A DNA stretch of 64,000 nucleotides from an uncultured Flavobacteriaceae bacterium (GTDB lineage Bacteria > Bacteroidota > Bacteroidia > Flavobacteriales > Flavobacteriaceae), in NCBI GenBank assembly GCA_943789305.1, contig CALSTP010000001.1:1092178-1156177 (forward strand). Direction: 5' to 3'. The notes beneath the pieces were generated by a model. That model was not told where the DNA came from and made no database searches. It saw only the letters and a list, made by a program, of their open reading frames with translations. A program made the position numbers and the translations under genes. Shown piece after piece: positions 44,085-55,300 of this stretch. Position 1 is the stretch's first letter. Each line of letters starts with the position of its first letter.

Positions 44085-45029
44085 TTAGTTTTTTTCATCG
44101 GAATTATACGGTGTTTCTTTTTTACCAAAAAGTGAAAAATGAACATAGCGTTTTGGGTGTTCTTTCAAATCTTTTAAGAGTAATTCAACTTCCTTAGTAC
44201 TTGCTTCAAGGTTATTGTATAAATCTTCGTCTTTCATTAATTTGCCAATAGTCCCCTCTCCAGATTCAATTGATTTTAAAATAGAATTCAAGCTGGTTAC
44301 TGTGTTTTCAAATTTATTAACCAAACCTTTTAAATCAGTTTTGTTTATGGAATCTGATATTTGATTAATGTTTGCAGAGGCCTGAGAAAGATTATTGATG
44401 GTTTGATTGATATTTGAATCTTGAGAAACTAAAATTTTTGATATGGAACTCGAAATAGCGTTTAAATTGGATACTGTAAGGGAAACTTCGCTTAGCGCTT
44501 TGTTTAAACCTTGCTGAGCCTGATCATCCAAAACCGTGTTTAGCGAAGAAATTAGAGTATCTGCATTTATCAGAACTTGTTCTAGCTTTTTTTGTAAAGG
44601 AGCAATCTCTGAACCTACAACATCTGTTAATCCTGGCTTGGTTCTACTAACAAGGGTATCTCCCGAAATAAGTGGTTTTTCTCCATCCAATACAGGGATA
44701 ATAGCTATTGATTTACCTCCAATAAGTCCTGCCTCATAAATCTCAGCAATACTGTTTTTTGAGAAATTAAGGTCGTTTCTGACAGTAAACTTGACTAATA
44801 TTTTATTGGTGTTTAGAAGAAAATCGATAGAGCTAACCTTCCCAACGGACAAACCGTTTACAGTTACATTTGTTCCTGTTTGAAGTCCTTCTACTTGATC
44901 GTAAATTGCATACAGATTTTTTTCACTTTTAAATAATGATGTTCCGTTCAGGAAATTAAAACCAATCAGGAATGAAAAAGTACCTAGAAGAACAAATAGG
45001 GCAGCCTTAATTTCTTTTGTTGGTTTCAA
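44085..45029 (-). CDS. MlaD/MCE family lipid-binding protein
   Basis: A 314-residue protein anchored by one N-terminal helix (AALFVLLGTFSFLIGFNFL, 9-27). The MCE domain follows (about 35-115; YAIYDQVEGLQTGTNVTVNGLSVGKV is split over 41-66). The rest is a long helical, Ser/Asn/Leu-rich coiled region. MlaD-type proteins form hexameric rings that carry phospholipids between the inner and outer membranes. The Mla ATPase and permease are not in this window. It precedes the membrane Fe-S gene by six bases and follows the amidase gene by 52. Confidence 0.92.
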   Translation of the reverse strand: MKPTKEIKAALFVLLGTFSFLIGFNFLNGTSLFKSEKNLYAIYDQVEGLQTGTNVTVNGLSVGKVSSIDFLLNTNKILVKFTVRNDLNFSKNSIAEIYEAGLIGGKSIAIIPVLDGEKPLISGDTLVSRTKPGLTDVVGSEIAPLQKKLEQVLINADTLISSLNTVLDDQAQQGLNKALSEVSLTVSNLNAISSSISKILVSQDSNINQTINNLSQASANINQISDSINKTDLKGLVNKFENTVTSLNSILKSIESGEGTIGKLMKDEDLYNNLEASTKEVELLLKDLKEHPKRYVHFSLFGKKETPYNSDEKN

Positions 45030-45081
45030 ATTGAATTTATTTTATTCAAAAATAATAATTATTTCGAGTTTTAAACTATAA

Positions 45082-46215
45082 TCACTTGGGGATTACTGTT
45101 GATAATTTAATTTTTTTGTTATCTCTAAATGCAACAATAAAAGCATACTCATATCCCTTACGAATTGCTTTAGTTTTCATTTTTTTTGCTTTGTTGTAAG
45201 AATCGGTTTCTCCAAAAAAATACCGATATAAACTCCCTTCTTTTTCTCTAGAAATTGGAGATAAATTTTTGAAGTTAAACGATTTCGTTTCTATTGAATT
45301 AGAACTTGCAGCAATTTGAATTTTAAAAATTACTTTGCCTGAGTTATTCTTTGAATCAATTTTGGGTTTGACTACTACATCTTTAGCTTCAGTGTTATCT
45401 TTGTTTTTTAATGAACTTGATGTGTTTACTGATAAATTCAAAGAATTACGATAATTAATAATTGCCTTTGAAATAGCTTTAGACATTTGGAGTTGACCCT
45501 TTGGGGAATTGAGGTAGGCACCTTCTTTTTTGTTGGTAAGAAACCCTGTTTCTACAAGGACACTGGGCATATAAGTGTATTTTAGAACTACAAAACCAGC
45601 TTGCTTAACAGTTCTGTCTTTACGGCTAAGATTGCTCACAAAACTTTTCTGAATTTCACTTGCCGCAGTTATACTTTGATTGAGATAGGTTTCTTGCATC
45701 AGGGTCAAACTGATAACAGATTCAGGATTATTGGGATCAAAACCATCATAATTCTCCTCGTAATTTTCTTCGTAAAATATTACTGAATTTTCCTTTTTTG
45801 CTACTTCAAAATTTCTTTGATTCTCATGAAGACCCAAAACAAAAGTCCCTGCACCATAAGCCTGAGAAGTATGGGCATCACAATGAACAGAAACAAATAA
45901 GTTTGCATCTGCTTGATTTGCAATTCGTGCTCGTTTTATTAAATCAACAAAAACATCTTTTTTTCGGGTATAAATTACTTTTATTGATGGATCTTTTTCA
46001 AGAATTTTACCTATCTGTAAAACTATGTTAAGGGCAATTTTTTTTTCATAGTAACCGTTTCCACGGTTACCAGAGTCTTTTCCTCCATGACCAGCATCCA
46101 AAACCACAACAAAGGTTTTGTTTTCGGTAGATTCAACATTTGCAGTAACTCCCTGACTAGATAAATAGCTGCAAAAAAGTAAAAAAAGCAAAGCAAAACC
46201 TTGAAATAATTTCAT
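45082..46215 (-). CDS. N-acetylmuramoyl-L-alanine amidase (AmiC type)
   Basis: A 377-residue periplasmic zinc amidase (Amidase_3) that cuts the bond between MurNAc and the stem peptide during cell separation. Signal peptide to about residue 20 (LLFCSYLSSQG). The catalytic domain (about 34-250) has VVLDAGHGGKDSG (first zinc His), FYEKKIALN with the Glu ligand, FVSVHCDAH and VLVETGFLTN. The C-terminal 90 residues have a basic SPOR-like domain (KVIFKIQIAASS ... YRYFFGE), which would bind septal glycan. First gene of the leftward run; divergent from lptD. Confidence 0.94.
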   Translation of the reverse strand: MKLFQGFALLFLLFCSYLSSQGVTANVESTENKTFVVVLDAGHGGKDSGNRGNGYYEKKIALNIVLQIGKILEKDPSIKVIYTRKKDVFVDLIKRARIANQADANLFVSVHCDAHTSQAYGAGTFVLGLHENQRNFEVAKKENSVIFYEENYEENYDGFDPNNPESVISLTLMQETYLNQSITAASEIQKSFVSNLSRKDRTVKQAGFVVLKYTYMPSVLVETGFLTNKKEGAYLNSPKGQLQMSKAISKAIINYRNSLNLSVNTSSSLKNKDNTEAKDVVVKPKIDSKNNSGKVIFKIQIAASSNSIETKSFNFKNLSPISREKEGSLYRYFFGETDSYNKAKKMKTKAIRKGYEYAFIVAFRDNKKIKLSTVIPK

Positions 46216-46238
46216 TACTAATAAATACTTAAAAACAA

Positions 46239-46267
46239 TTGAAGGATAAAAAATATCCGTAATTTTG
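46239..46267 (+). promoter_or_regulatory. Promoter of lptD
   Basis: TTG (46239-46241), an 18-base spacer and TAATTTTG (46260-46267) match the Bacteroidota promoter. The -7 box covers the in-frame TTG at 46265, so that codon would lie upstream of the transcript start (near 46272) and cannot be the translation start if this promoter is used. Confidence 0.65.
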
Positions 46268-46303
46268 AAACATTGTATTTCTACAAAAATAGTTTATATC
46301 AAC

Positions 46304-48967
46304 TTGCAAACAAATTCTTTTTATTCAGTCATATTGTTAATACTTTTTTTTAAAGTAATAATTACCTATGGTCAAAATGATGTTTCGAAAGAAAAACGAG
46401 TAATTATAGATTCTTTAGAAACAAAAGATAAAAATGAACTGGATAGTATTCCTAAAAAAGAACCTTTACTTCTGGATTTAATAAACTACAATGCTATTGA
46501 CTCTGTTAAAATTGATCAAAAAGAAAATAAAATAAGATTGTACAACAAAGCAGTTCTGACCTATGAAGACATGACACTTGAAGCAGGAATTATTGTTTTA
46601 GATTATACCATTAATGAGGTATATGCTGGTCGAATTGCGGATTCAACTGGTGTTTTATCTCAAAAACCTAGATTCATTCAAGCTCAAAATGAGATTAATC
46701 CAGATTCAATTAGGTTTAATTTTGATACCAAAAAAGCATTAATTTGGAATTCCAAAACTGAACAAAGCGGAATGAATGTTTTTTCTGATTTTACCAAGAA
46801 AGAAAATGATTCAGTCTACTACATCAAAGATGCAAAGGTAACTACCTCATCAGATCCACTGAATCCAGACTATTTTATCAGAATTAGAAAAGGAAAAATG
46901 GTTCCTGGTGGTAAAATTGTAGCAGGTTTGAGCAATATTTATATTGCAAATGTCCCAACTCCTATTGGACTTCCATTTGCCTATTTCCCTACTACTAACG
47001 AAAAAGCATCTGGAATAATTTTCCCAACCTATGGTGAAAGCCAACAAAGAGGTTACTACATTCAAAATGGAGGTTATTATCTTAACATAAGTGAATATTT
47101 TGACCTCAATTTATCAGGTGATTATTATACTAATGGTAGTTATGGTCTTAGGTTTGATTCTCAATATCGAGTAAATTATAAATTTGGTGGAAACTTTAGC
47201 TTCAGATATGAAAAGCTGGTCAACGGTGAACGAGGTTTTCCAGGCTACAACAACAATACGGTCTATAATATTCGCTGGACACATCGAAGGGATTCTAAAG
47301 CAAGTCCCACAGCAAACTTCTCAGCATCAGTGAATTTAGGAAGTAGCTCCTACTTTTCACAATCTGTGAATCAATTAAATGATGCGAATTTTTTGAATAA
47401 TACATTAAGTTCTTCTGTTTCGTACTCCAAAACTTTTCCCAAATATCCTAGAGTAAATATTTCCTTAACCACATCTCTTTCACAAAATACTAATACCAAG
47501 ACAGCAAATTTAACCCTTCCAACTTTTCAGGCAAATATGGAACGGATTTTTCCTTTTGCCCCTAAAGTAGGAACTAAAAAAGGTTTCATTCAAAACATTA
47601 ATTTTCAATACTCAACTCGAGGAGAGAGTAGAATACAAACCTCAGAAGAAAAGTTATTCAAAAAAGAAATGTTCAATGATGCAAGATCGGGAATGTCACA
47701 CAATATCCCTATTAGCACAAATTTTAAAGTTTTGAAACATTTAAGTGTTAGTACATCTGCAAACTATAAAGAAATATGGACCCCTGAAACAGTTAAATAC
47801 AATGATTATAATGAAGGTAAAGGTGTTGTCAAAGACACAATAAAAGGCTTTGATGCTTTTAGACAATACAATTACAGTGCAAGCCTGGGGACTACTATTT
47901 ATGGAACTTTTAACTTCAAAGAGGGAAAGAAGATACAATCGATTCGACATACCATGCGTCCTTCCTTAAGCTACAGTGTTCAGCCAAGTTTTGAAAAATA
48001 TTATGATGAATATATAATAGATGCAAATGGTAATACAGCAGAATATACGCGTTTTGAAACTGCTCTTTTTGGAAGACCATCAACAGGTAAGTCTAGATCC
48101 ATGGGTATTAGTTTAAGTAATAATTTTGAAGCTAAAGTCAGATCGAAAGACACCTTAGATCCCGAGCCTAAAAAAATTAAAATTTTAAATAATTTAAATT
48201 TCACTACGAGTTATAATTTTACAGCCGAAGAATTCAAACTTGCTCCTATCAGAGTATCTACGGGCGCTTCGATTTTCAAGGATAAAATCACAATCAATGT
48301 TGCTGCATCAATGGACCCTTATGCACTTGATGAAAATAATGTGAGAATCAATACTTTAAATATTGATAATGGAGGAGGATTAGTTCGTTTTACTAGTGCA
48401 AATATGAATACCAATTTTTCATTATCAAACGACGACTTCAAGAAAAAAGATGAAGATGAAAAAGACAAAGAAGACGAAGAAAAAGAAGATATATCAAAAA
48501 GTGAATATGAACGCCTTTCTGGAGGAGGTCGTGATGATGATTTATTTGGAGTTTCTAATAATTTTTCTGACAATCGATTTCAAAATAATGAAGAAGAAGA
48601 AAAAAAACAACAATCCACTAGTTTGTATCGAATAGTATTGCCTTGGACTATGGAATTTGCTCATTCGATAACATACAGAAATACATCTGGTCAAAATGAA
48701 ATTGGTACAAACTCTTTGATGGTTTCGGGGGATATTGACTTGACCCCAAAATGGGCAATAGGCTTTTCATCTGGGTATGATTTTAAGCAAAAAGGTGTGA
48801 CCTACACTCAATTACGATTTAATCGTGATTTAGAAAGTTGGAAATTAAATTTCAGTTGGGTTCCCTTTGGAACGAGAAGTTCATGGAGCTTTTTTATTGG
48901 AATTAAATCTGGATTGCTCAGTGATTTGAAATACGACAAAAGAAATGAACCCGACAGGAAATTATAA
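46304..48967 (+). CDS. lptD: LPS-assembly protein LptD-like outer-membrane protein
   Basis: A protein of about 887 residues that would insert LPS/LOS into the outer leaflet. With the TTG at 46304 the signal peptide reads QTNSFYSVILLILFFKVI with cleavage near TYG-QND. An upstream TTG at 46265 would add 13 residues but lies inside the promoter. No in-frame ATG occurs before the mature region. After an OstA-like beta-jellyroll (YNKAVLTYEDMTLEAG...), the barrel includes GLPFAYFPTT and many aromatic strands. Residues about 713-772 are a Lys/Asp/Glu-rich low-complexity insertion. LptE is not seen. Confidence 0.85.
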   Translation: MQTNSFYSVILLILFFKVIITYGQNDVSKEKRVIIDSLETKDKNELDSIPKKEPLLLDLINYNAIDSVKIDQKENKIRLYNKAVLTYEDMTLEAGIIVLDYTINEVYAGRIADSTGVLSQKPRFIQAQNEINPDSIRFNFDTKKALIWNSKTEQSGMNVFSDFTKKENDSVYYIKDAKVTTSSDPLNPDYFIRIRKGKMVPGGKIVAGLSNIYIANVPTPIGLPFAYFPTTNEKASGIIFPTYGESQQRGYYIQNGGYYLNISEYFDLNLSGDYYTNGSYGLRFDSQYRVNYKFGGNFSFRYEKLVNGERGFPGYNNNTVYNIRWTHRRDSKASPTANFSASVNLGSSSYFSQSVNQLNDANFLNNTLSSSVSYSKTFPKYPRVNISLTTSLSQNTNTKTANLTLPTFQANMERIFPFAPKVGTKKGFIQNINFQYSTRGESRIQTSEEKLFKKEMFNDARSGMSHNIPISTNFKVLKHLSVSTSANYKEIWTPETVKYNDYNEGKGVVKDTIKGFDAFRQYNYSASLGTTIYGTFNFKEGKKIQSIRHTMRPSLSYSVQPSFEKYYDEYIIDANGNTAEYTRFETALFGRPSTGKSRSMGISLSNNFEAKVRSKDTLDPEPKKIKILNNLNFTTSYNFTAEEFKLAPIRVSTGASIFKDKITINVAASMDPYALDENNVRINTLNIDNGGGLVRFTSANMNTNFSLSNDDFKKKDEDEKDKEDEEKEDISKSEYERLSGGGRDDDLFGVSNNFSDNRFQNNEEEEKKQQSTSLYRIVLPWTMEFAHSITYRNTSGQNEIGTNSLMVSGDIDLTPKWAIGFSSGYDFKQKGVTYTQLRFNRDLESWKLNFSWVPFGTRSSWSFFIGIKSGLLSDLKYDKRNEPDRKL

Positions 48968-48976
48968 ATTATCAGT

Positions 48977-49357
48977 ATGAAAAAAATTATTAATACTCTC
49001 AATGCACCCGCACCGATAGGTCCTTACAGTCAAGCTATACTTTCAAACAATGTACTATACGTATCGGGGCAAATCCCACTAGAACCTGGTTCTATGAAAC
49101 TCATAGAAGGAAGTTTGGAAGACGAAACTACTCGAGTAATGGAAAATTTAAAAGCTGTTTTAGAAGCTGCGAAAATGACATTTGAAAATGTAGTCAAGAC
49201 ATCTATTTTTTTAAGCGACATGAAAAATTTTAACGCAATAAACAAAATATATGGAACTTATTTTAAAGAAGCAACGGCACCCGCGCGTGAGACTGTTGAA
49301 GTTGCTAACCTCCCAAAATTTGTTCGAGTAGAAATTTCGATGATTGCTTCTCTTTGA
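48977..49357 (+). CDS. ridA: RidA family enamine/imine deaminase
   Basis: A 126-residue trimeric-fold protein that hydrolyses reactive enamines formed by PLP enzymes. Typical features are APAPIGPYSQAI (13-24), LYVSGQIPLEPGSM, and the closing PARETVEVANLPKFVRVEISMIASL with the catalytic Arg in ARETVE. Length and motifs are family-standard. It begins ten bases after the lptD stop and may be co-transcribed. It converges on the kinase gene five bases away. Confidence 0.95.
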   Translation: MKKIINTLNAPAPIGPYSQAILSNNVLYVSGQIPLEPGSMKLIEGSLEDETTRVMENLKAVLEAAKMTFENVVKTSIFLSDMKNFNAINKIYGTYFKEATAPARETVEVANLPKFVRVEISMIASL

Positions 49358-49361
49358 GTTT

Positions 49362-50228
49362 TTATGAATGTTCTTTTTCCAAAAGGCTTACATGATACTG
49401 AACCAATTGGTCAATAGGTCGTTTGACTACAGTTCCAAGGGTTAGTTCAAATTCTTTGAGAATAGATTTAACTTCATCTTGAAGAAAATATGAAATTGAT
49501 CCAACGAAATGAATTGGGACGTCTTTAGCATTTTCAAATTGGAACAATTGATGCTTGATAAAACGTCTTAAACCTTCAAAAATCATGTTTTGCATATAAG
49601 GATCCTCTCTGTGAATAATCATAAATTTTGCAAAACGTGCTAAATAGGTATTAGGGTTTTCTTTACGGTATAAGTTTTCTTTGATTGTATTTGCAGAAAG
49701 GTCATATTCATTTTCAAACAAATCGGCAAGATACTTTGGCATCTCATTAAAATAATAGCCTCTAATTAATTGTTTGCCATAAAAATTACCACTAGCTTCA
49801 TCCATAAGAATATAGCCTAATGAAGTGATGTATTGCTGAACCTCACTACCGTCAAAATAACTGCAATTAGATCCAGTCCCTAAAATACAAACTATAGAGG
49901 GTACACCTATCGCTGCAGAAGCATATACTGCAGCGTAAGTGTCTTCTTTAATGTTAAAAGATGAGTTAATGAATATTTCTTCAAAAACTTTCTTAATCCT
50001 TGCAGTTGTTGATTCAATTCCACATCCTGCACCATAGAAAAAAAGTTTTTTTACCTCTTTTCTATTTTGAAATAAATCATAGTTATTAATGATGCGTTCT
50101 GTGAGTATTGCAGATGAAAGTACTTGTGGATTCAACCCTAATGTTTGAGTTGAAAAAAGAACTGATCCTTTTTCATTTATTGCAAACCAATCGGTTTTGG
50201 TTGAACCGCTATCAACAATTAAATACAT
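49362..50228 (-). CDS. N-acetylglucosamine kinase-like BadF/BadG family ATPase
   Basis: A 288-residue actin-fold kinase. The phosphate loop DSGSTKTDW is at 6-14, and GAGCG, ILGTGSNCSYFDG and LMDEASGNFYGKQL give the adenosine site and sugar loop of the BadF/NagK branch. It probably phosphorylates GlcNAc (or a related amino sugar) to GlcNAc-6-P. The stop of gapA is one base before its start, so it shares a transcript with glycolysis genes. This fits the GlcNAc catabolism theme at 21915-34496. The substrate is inferred. Confidence 0.88.
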   Translation of the reverse strand: MYLIVDSGSTKTDWFAINEKGSVLFSTQTLGLNPQVLSSAILTERIINNYDLFQNRKEVKKLFFYGAGCGIESTTARIKKVFEEIFINSSFNIKEDTYAAVYASAAIGVPSIVCILGTGSNCSYFDGSEVQQYITSLGYILMDEASGNFYGKQLIRGYYFNEMPKYLADLFENEYDLSANTIKENLYRKENPNTYLARFAKFMIIHREDPYMQNMIFEGLRRFIKHQLFQFENAKDVPIHFVGSISYFLQDEVKSILKEFELTLGTVVKRPIDQLVQYHVSLLEKEHS

Positions 50229-50229
50229 A

Positions 50230-51231
<1,002 letters not shown>

Positions 51232-51267
51232 TTATTTATTATTGTTATTATTAAAATTGATTATTGT

Positions 51268-52254
51268 TTAAATTGATAAGATATCGGAAACCTTAATCAA
51301 ATTGGTGTTAATTTCGGATTTGCCCTTGATTGCTTTTTCTAAGGGGGTCAATACCATTTGATCATCAATAACACCTACCATTACTTTGGACTTTCCTTCC
51401 AATAAAGTTTCTACTGCACAGACACCCATACGAGATGCCAATACACGGTCAAAACAACTTGGGGTACCTCCTCTTTGCATATGGCCAAGTACAGAGACTC
51501 TTACCTCGTAGTAGGGTAAGTTTTTTTCAACATATGAAGCGATTTCAAAAACATTTTTTCCAGTTTTATCACCTTCTGCTATTACTACTATACTTGATGC
51601 TTTACCTGATTTCTCGCTTTTCTTTAAAGAGTCTAACAAACGTTCGAGTCCCAAATTTTCTTCTGGGATTAGAATTTCTTCTGCCCCTGCTCCAATTCCA
51701 GAATTTAATGCAATATGCCCAGCATCTCTTCCCATTACTTCAACAAAGAAAAGTCGGTTATGTGAACTTGCAGTATCTCTAATTTTGTCAATAGCTTCAA
51801 CAACTGTATTGATAGCGGTATCATAACCTAGGGTGTAACGAGTACCAAAAATATCATTATCTATGGTTCCTGGAATTCCGACAACAGGGAAATTATGTTC
51901 TTCTTGAAAAATCATAGCTCCTGTAAAAGAACCATCTCCTCCGATAACAACCAAAGCATCAATTTCAGATTTTTTAAGGTTTTTGTATGCAAGCTTTCTT
52001 CCCTCAGGAGTTCTAAACTCAAGACAACGTGCGGACTTTATAATTGTCCCTCCTTTGTTAATTATGTTATTTACACTTCGGGCATTCATCAAATCAAATT
52101 CATTATCAATAAGTCCCTGGTAACCTTGTTGAATCGCGTAGCATTCAACTCCATAAAAAACGCTAGTTCTAACAACTGCTCGCAACGCAGCATTCATTCC
52201 TGGAGCATCTCCACCAGATGTTAGTACAGCTATTTTTTTTGGTTTATTTTTCAT
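51268..52254 (-). CDS. pfkA: 6-phosphofructokinase
   Basis: A 328-residue ATP-dependent enzyme converting fructose-6-P to fructose-1,6-bisphosphate, the committed step of glycolysis. It has TSGGDAPGMNAALRAVVR (12-29), GGDGS at 105-109 (Gly108 points to ATP rather than pyrophosphate as donor), PGTIDNDI with catalytic Asp, and MGRDAGHIAL. The length is standard for bacterial PfkA. It begins the pfkA-gapA-kinase run and follows tamB by 88 bases. Confidence 0.97.
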   Translation of the reverse strand: MKNKPKKIAVLTSGGDAPGMNAALRAVVRTSVFYGVECYAIQQGYQGLIDNEFDLMNARSVNNIINKGGTIIKSARCLEFRTPEGRKLAYKNLKKSEIDALVVIGGDGSFTGAMIFQEEHNFPVVGIPGTIDNDIFGTRYTLGYDTAINTVVEAIDKIRDTASSHNRLFFVEVMGRDAGHIALNSGIGAGAEEILIPEENLGLERLLDSLKKSEKSGKASSIVVIAEGDKTGKNVFEIASYVEKNLPYYEVRVSVLGHMQRGGTPSCFDRVLASRMGVCAVETLLEGKSKVMVGVIDDQMVLTPLEKAIKGKSEINTNLIKVSDILSI

Positions 52255-52342
52255 TTGATTTTACAAAGATGTAAATTTAAACAAAAGCAGTCATATATTC
52301 GATTTTGTTTCCTCTACATTATAATTTATTAACAAAATCGAT

Positions 52343-55300
52343 TTAGTTTTTGATTTTATTGTGTATTTCTAAAGAATTGTTGTTCTGCAATTCAACTGAT
52401 TGGAGCTTATCATTTGTTCTTTTTTGGGCAATTATTTTTTGTATCAAATCCTCAAAAGTCTTAAAATCAACTTGATAAGAAAGACCGACTCCTTGAGTAT
52501 ATCCCAAATCATCACTTATATAGCGAAATTCACTTTCACGGTTAAATACTTTAGCTTTTAGGGTTCCTTCATCATTTAATATAAAATCAATTTGTACATC
52601 ACCAACAATTAGGGTTTCTTCAACTCCACCAACAGGAACACCGATTTTCCCATTCAAAAGGACTTTATCGCTAATTTGTGTTACAAAAGTAACTCCAATC
52701 CTGTCTTGAGATTGAATATCAAGATCGGGACGTTCATCACCTTTCAAGTAGTTTAATCCGACGTTTAATTTCCCATCGGTCTCACCCATCAACGAACTGA
52801 ATACGTCTGATGCTTTTTCATATAAATTATTTGCAATTCCTTGAGTTGAAAATGAAACATCACTGACAAAAATACCCTGTGACAAGAGTGAAATTGCTTG
52901 AAGTTGTCTTCTTTGCTGGTCTGCAAGGCGGTAATTTATTTCAGAAGCTACTATTCCGCTTGTGTTTGGAAAGTTTATTTCAAACAAAGGATTATCAGGT
53001 TTAAGTAAGCTTCCTTGAAGCTTTATGAGTACATCAGTTGGAATTTTTTTATTAAAATTAGGGTTATCTACTAATAAGGCAGGGTTTGCTCCACCCGGAA
53101 CTTGATAAACTGCTTCTATATCCATTTGAGCTTCGAAGGGATCACCCTCCCAAACAATAGTTCCTCCTTGATTTACTTTGAATTTTTTATCTATTAATCC
53201 TAGATTTTTAAAATTATATACACCATCGTACGCAATAAAATCTCCCCAGATATTAAACTTACCATCTGTATTTGTTTCCATTAAAATATTACCTGAACCT
53301 CTTCCAGTAAGTGTACTACCAGACAATTGATCAACAACAATCTCAACTTTTGCATTATTATTTACATCAAGATCAAAAATCATTTCAAAACCTCGAGCGA
53401 TTTTTATTTCCCTTAGGGAATTCTTATCTAAATCATTCGATTCATTTAAAGAAGTCTTAGAAACAAAATCAATGAAAGAAACATCTGCAAGTCCATTGTT
53501 CTCCTCCCAAGGAATTTTTATGGAAGTACCTTCAGCTGTTGCTCCCTCTACATCCATATTCAAATTTTTTGTAGATCCAAAAAGATGAATCCCTCCGTCT
53601 AAATACCCCGTTCCAAAAAACAAAGCTCCTTTTTCATTTTTACGGTTCAACATCAACAAACGGTCAGAATTTATATTAAAATCTAAATCCCATTCTTTGA
53701 AATTATGATGAGAAAAAGTTCCTTTCAATTGGCCAAAAGTCTCTAGAGTTTGGTCGAAAATAGTAGTTTCTTCAAATTTAATAACCTGATTATATAATGT
53801 GAGTTTTGTAGAATCAGTTAGACCGTATGACATATTTATAAAAGGAATTGAAATATTGAAACGATCCAGCAAAAGATTACCTGTATGTGATAAATTGTCC
53901 AAGGGACCCCAAAGATTAAGATCTCCTGTTAAAGATGAACTCATATTGGTTAACTTCCCTTTTCCTAGTGCTGATATAAAAGACATATCAAATGAATTCA
54001 AACTTATATCTAAATCGAAGCTTGTACGATCATTTAGTATCAACGTAATACCTGATAAATCTAACTTTTTTGACCCATTTTTGATAAGACTAAGATTGTT
54101 TCTGTATGAATTCAATGCAGTATTACCATGGGTATTGAAAGTTAAATCTCCCATTTCTATATTGTTCACATACAAATCTAAAAGCTCAAACTTAAAGGAT
54201 GCATCGTTATTATTTAGAGTTTTGTTAAAACTAATGGTTGAATTTAAATCTGCTTCAATTTCAAAGTTTTTAATTGGTGGCAAGATATTTTGCAAAGCAA
54301 CATGACTTAAATTAAGTTCAAAATTAAAGTCATCCTTTTTTTTGTATTCTCCAGACAACTCTATTCGTTGATTATCGTTACATATAATTAAAGGTTCAAT
54401 CTTATACTTGTTGTCAATAGAATTATAAACTAACTTTCTTTTTTTGTCTTCCTGAATCTTCCAAAGAATACTTTTATAATTAATATTAAACAAATCTACA
54501 TTAACAAAGGTATTTTGTCTAGTGTAATCATAACTAAAATTTGTTTCAAAAGTGTTTGATTCATCATTCCCCAAAACACCTTCTAAACGAATTTTATTTT
54601 TTTGGTTTTTAAATGATGAAATCATAAATATGTTTGAGGCTGCTATTTTACCTACCTGTATTTGATCAGCAGATAAGAAACTGTTATAAACAGTGTTGTT
54701 AGAGTCTATTTCAAAATGTAAATTTTTAAACTTGTATTTTTTAAATAATAGGATGGGTAAATCAAATACTAATGCCGTTTCTTTTTTCTTTGAACTTACC
54801 AATCCCGACAAGAAAAAATCATCAGGTATAGAGAGCTTTGGAAAAAGAGCATCCGTTAATTTTGACTTCATATGAATATCAAAATTGAAGAATTGAGATG
54901 TCTTTTCAGAATTTGAAGGTGTAATCAATAAAAAATCATCGAATATCCCTGTCAATAATTTTGAAACATTATTATACTCAAAATCTCCCTCAAGAATTAA
55001 ACTAATTGCGTCAGAATTTTCAATTGAAATTGATTTAATAGTCCCTTTTGATTTTGCATTTAATTCAATATTTTTGAAGGTATTCAATTTTCCATTACTC
55101 AGAATTGAAGGGGAATTCAGCTGAAAAGTTAAGATCTCTTCAGAAAAATCTTCCAACTTTTTTTCAACAAAAATCTGGGAAGATAAGATTACATTGCTAG
55201 CTGAATCAGCAATTCCAAAACTAGAAAGATTAATGGTGTCAAAATAACCCTTCAAAAGAAATGAGTCTTTGGATTGATTTATTAATGTATTTAAATTAAA

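Noticed and set aside
46265..46303. LptD beginning at TTG 46265
   Set aside because: That codon lies within a consensus -7 box, so it would not be on the mRNA; the shorter start keeps a good signal peptide.
48430..48625. Tandem nucleotide repeat in lptD
   Set aside because: The GAA/GAC/AAA-rich stretch is low-complexity codon use for Lys/Glu/Asp; no exact repeat unit recurs.
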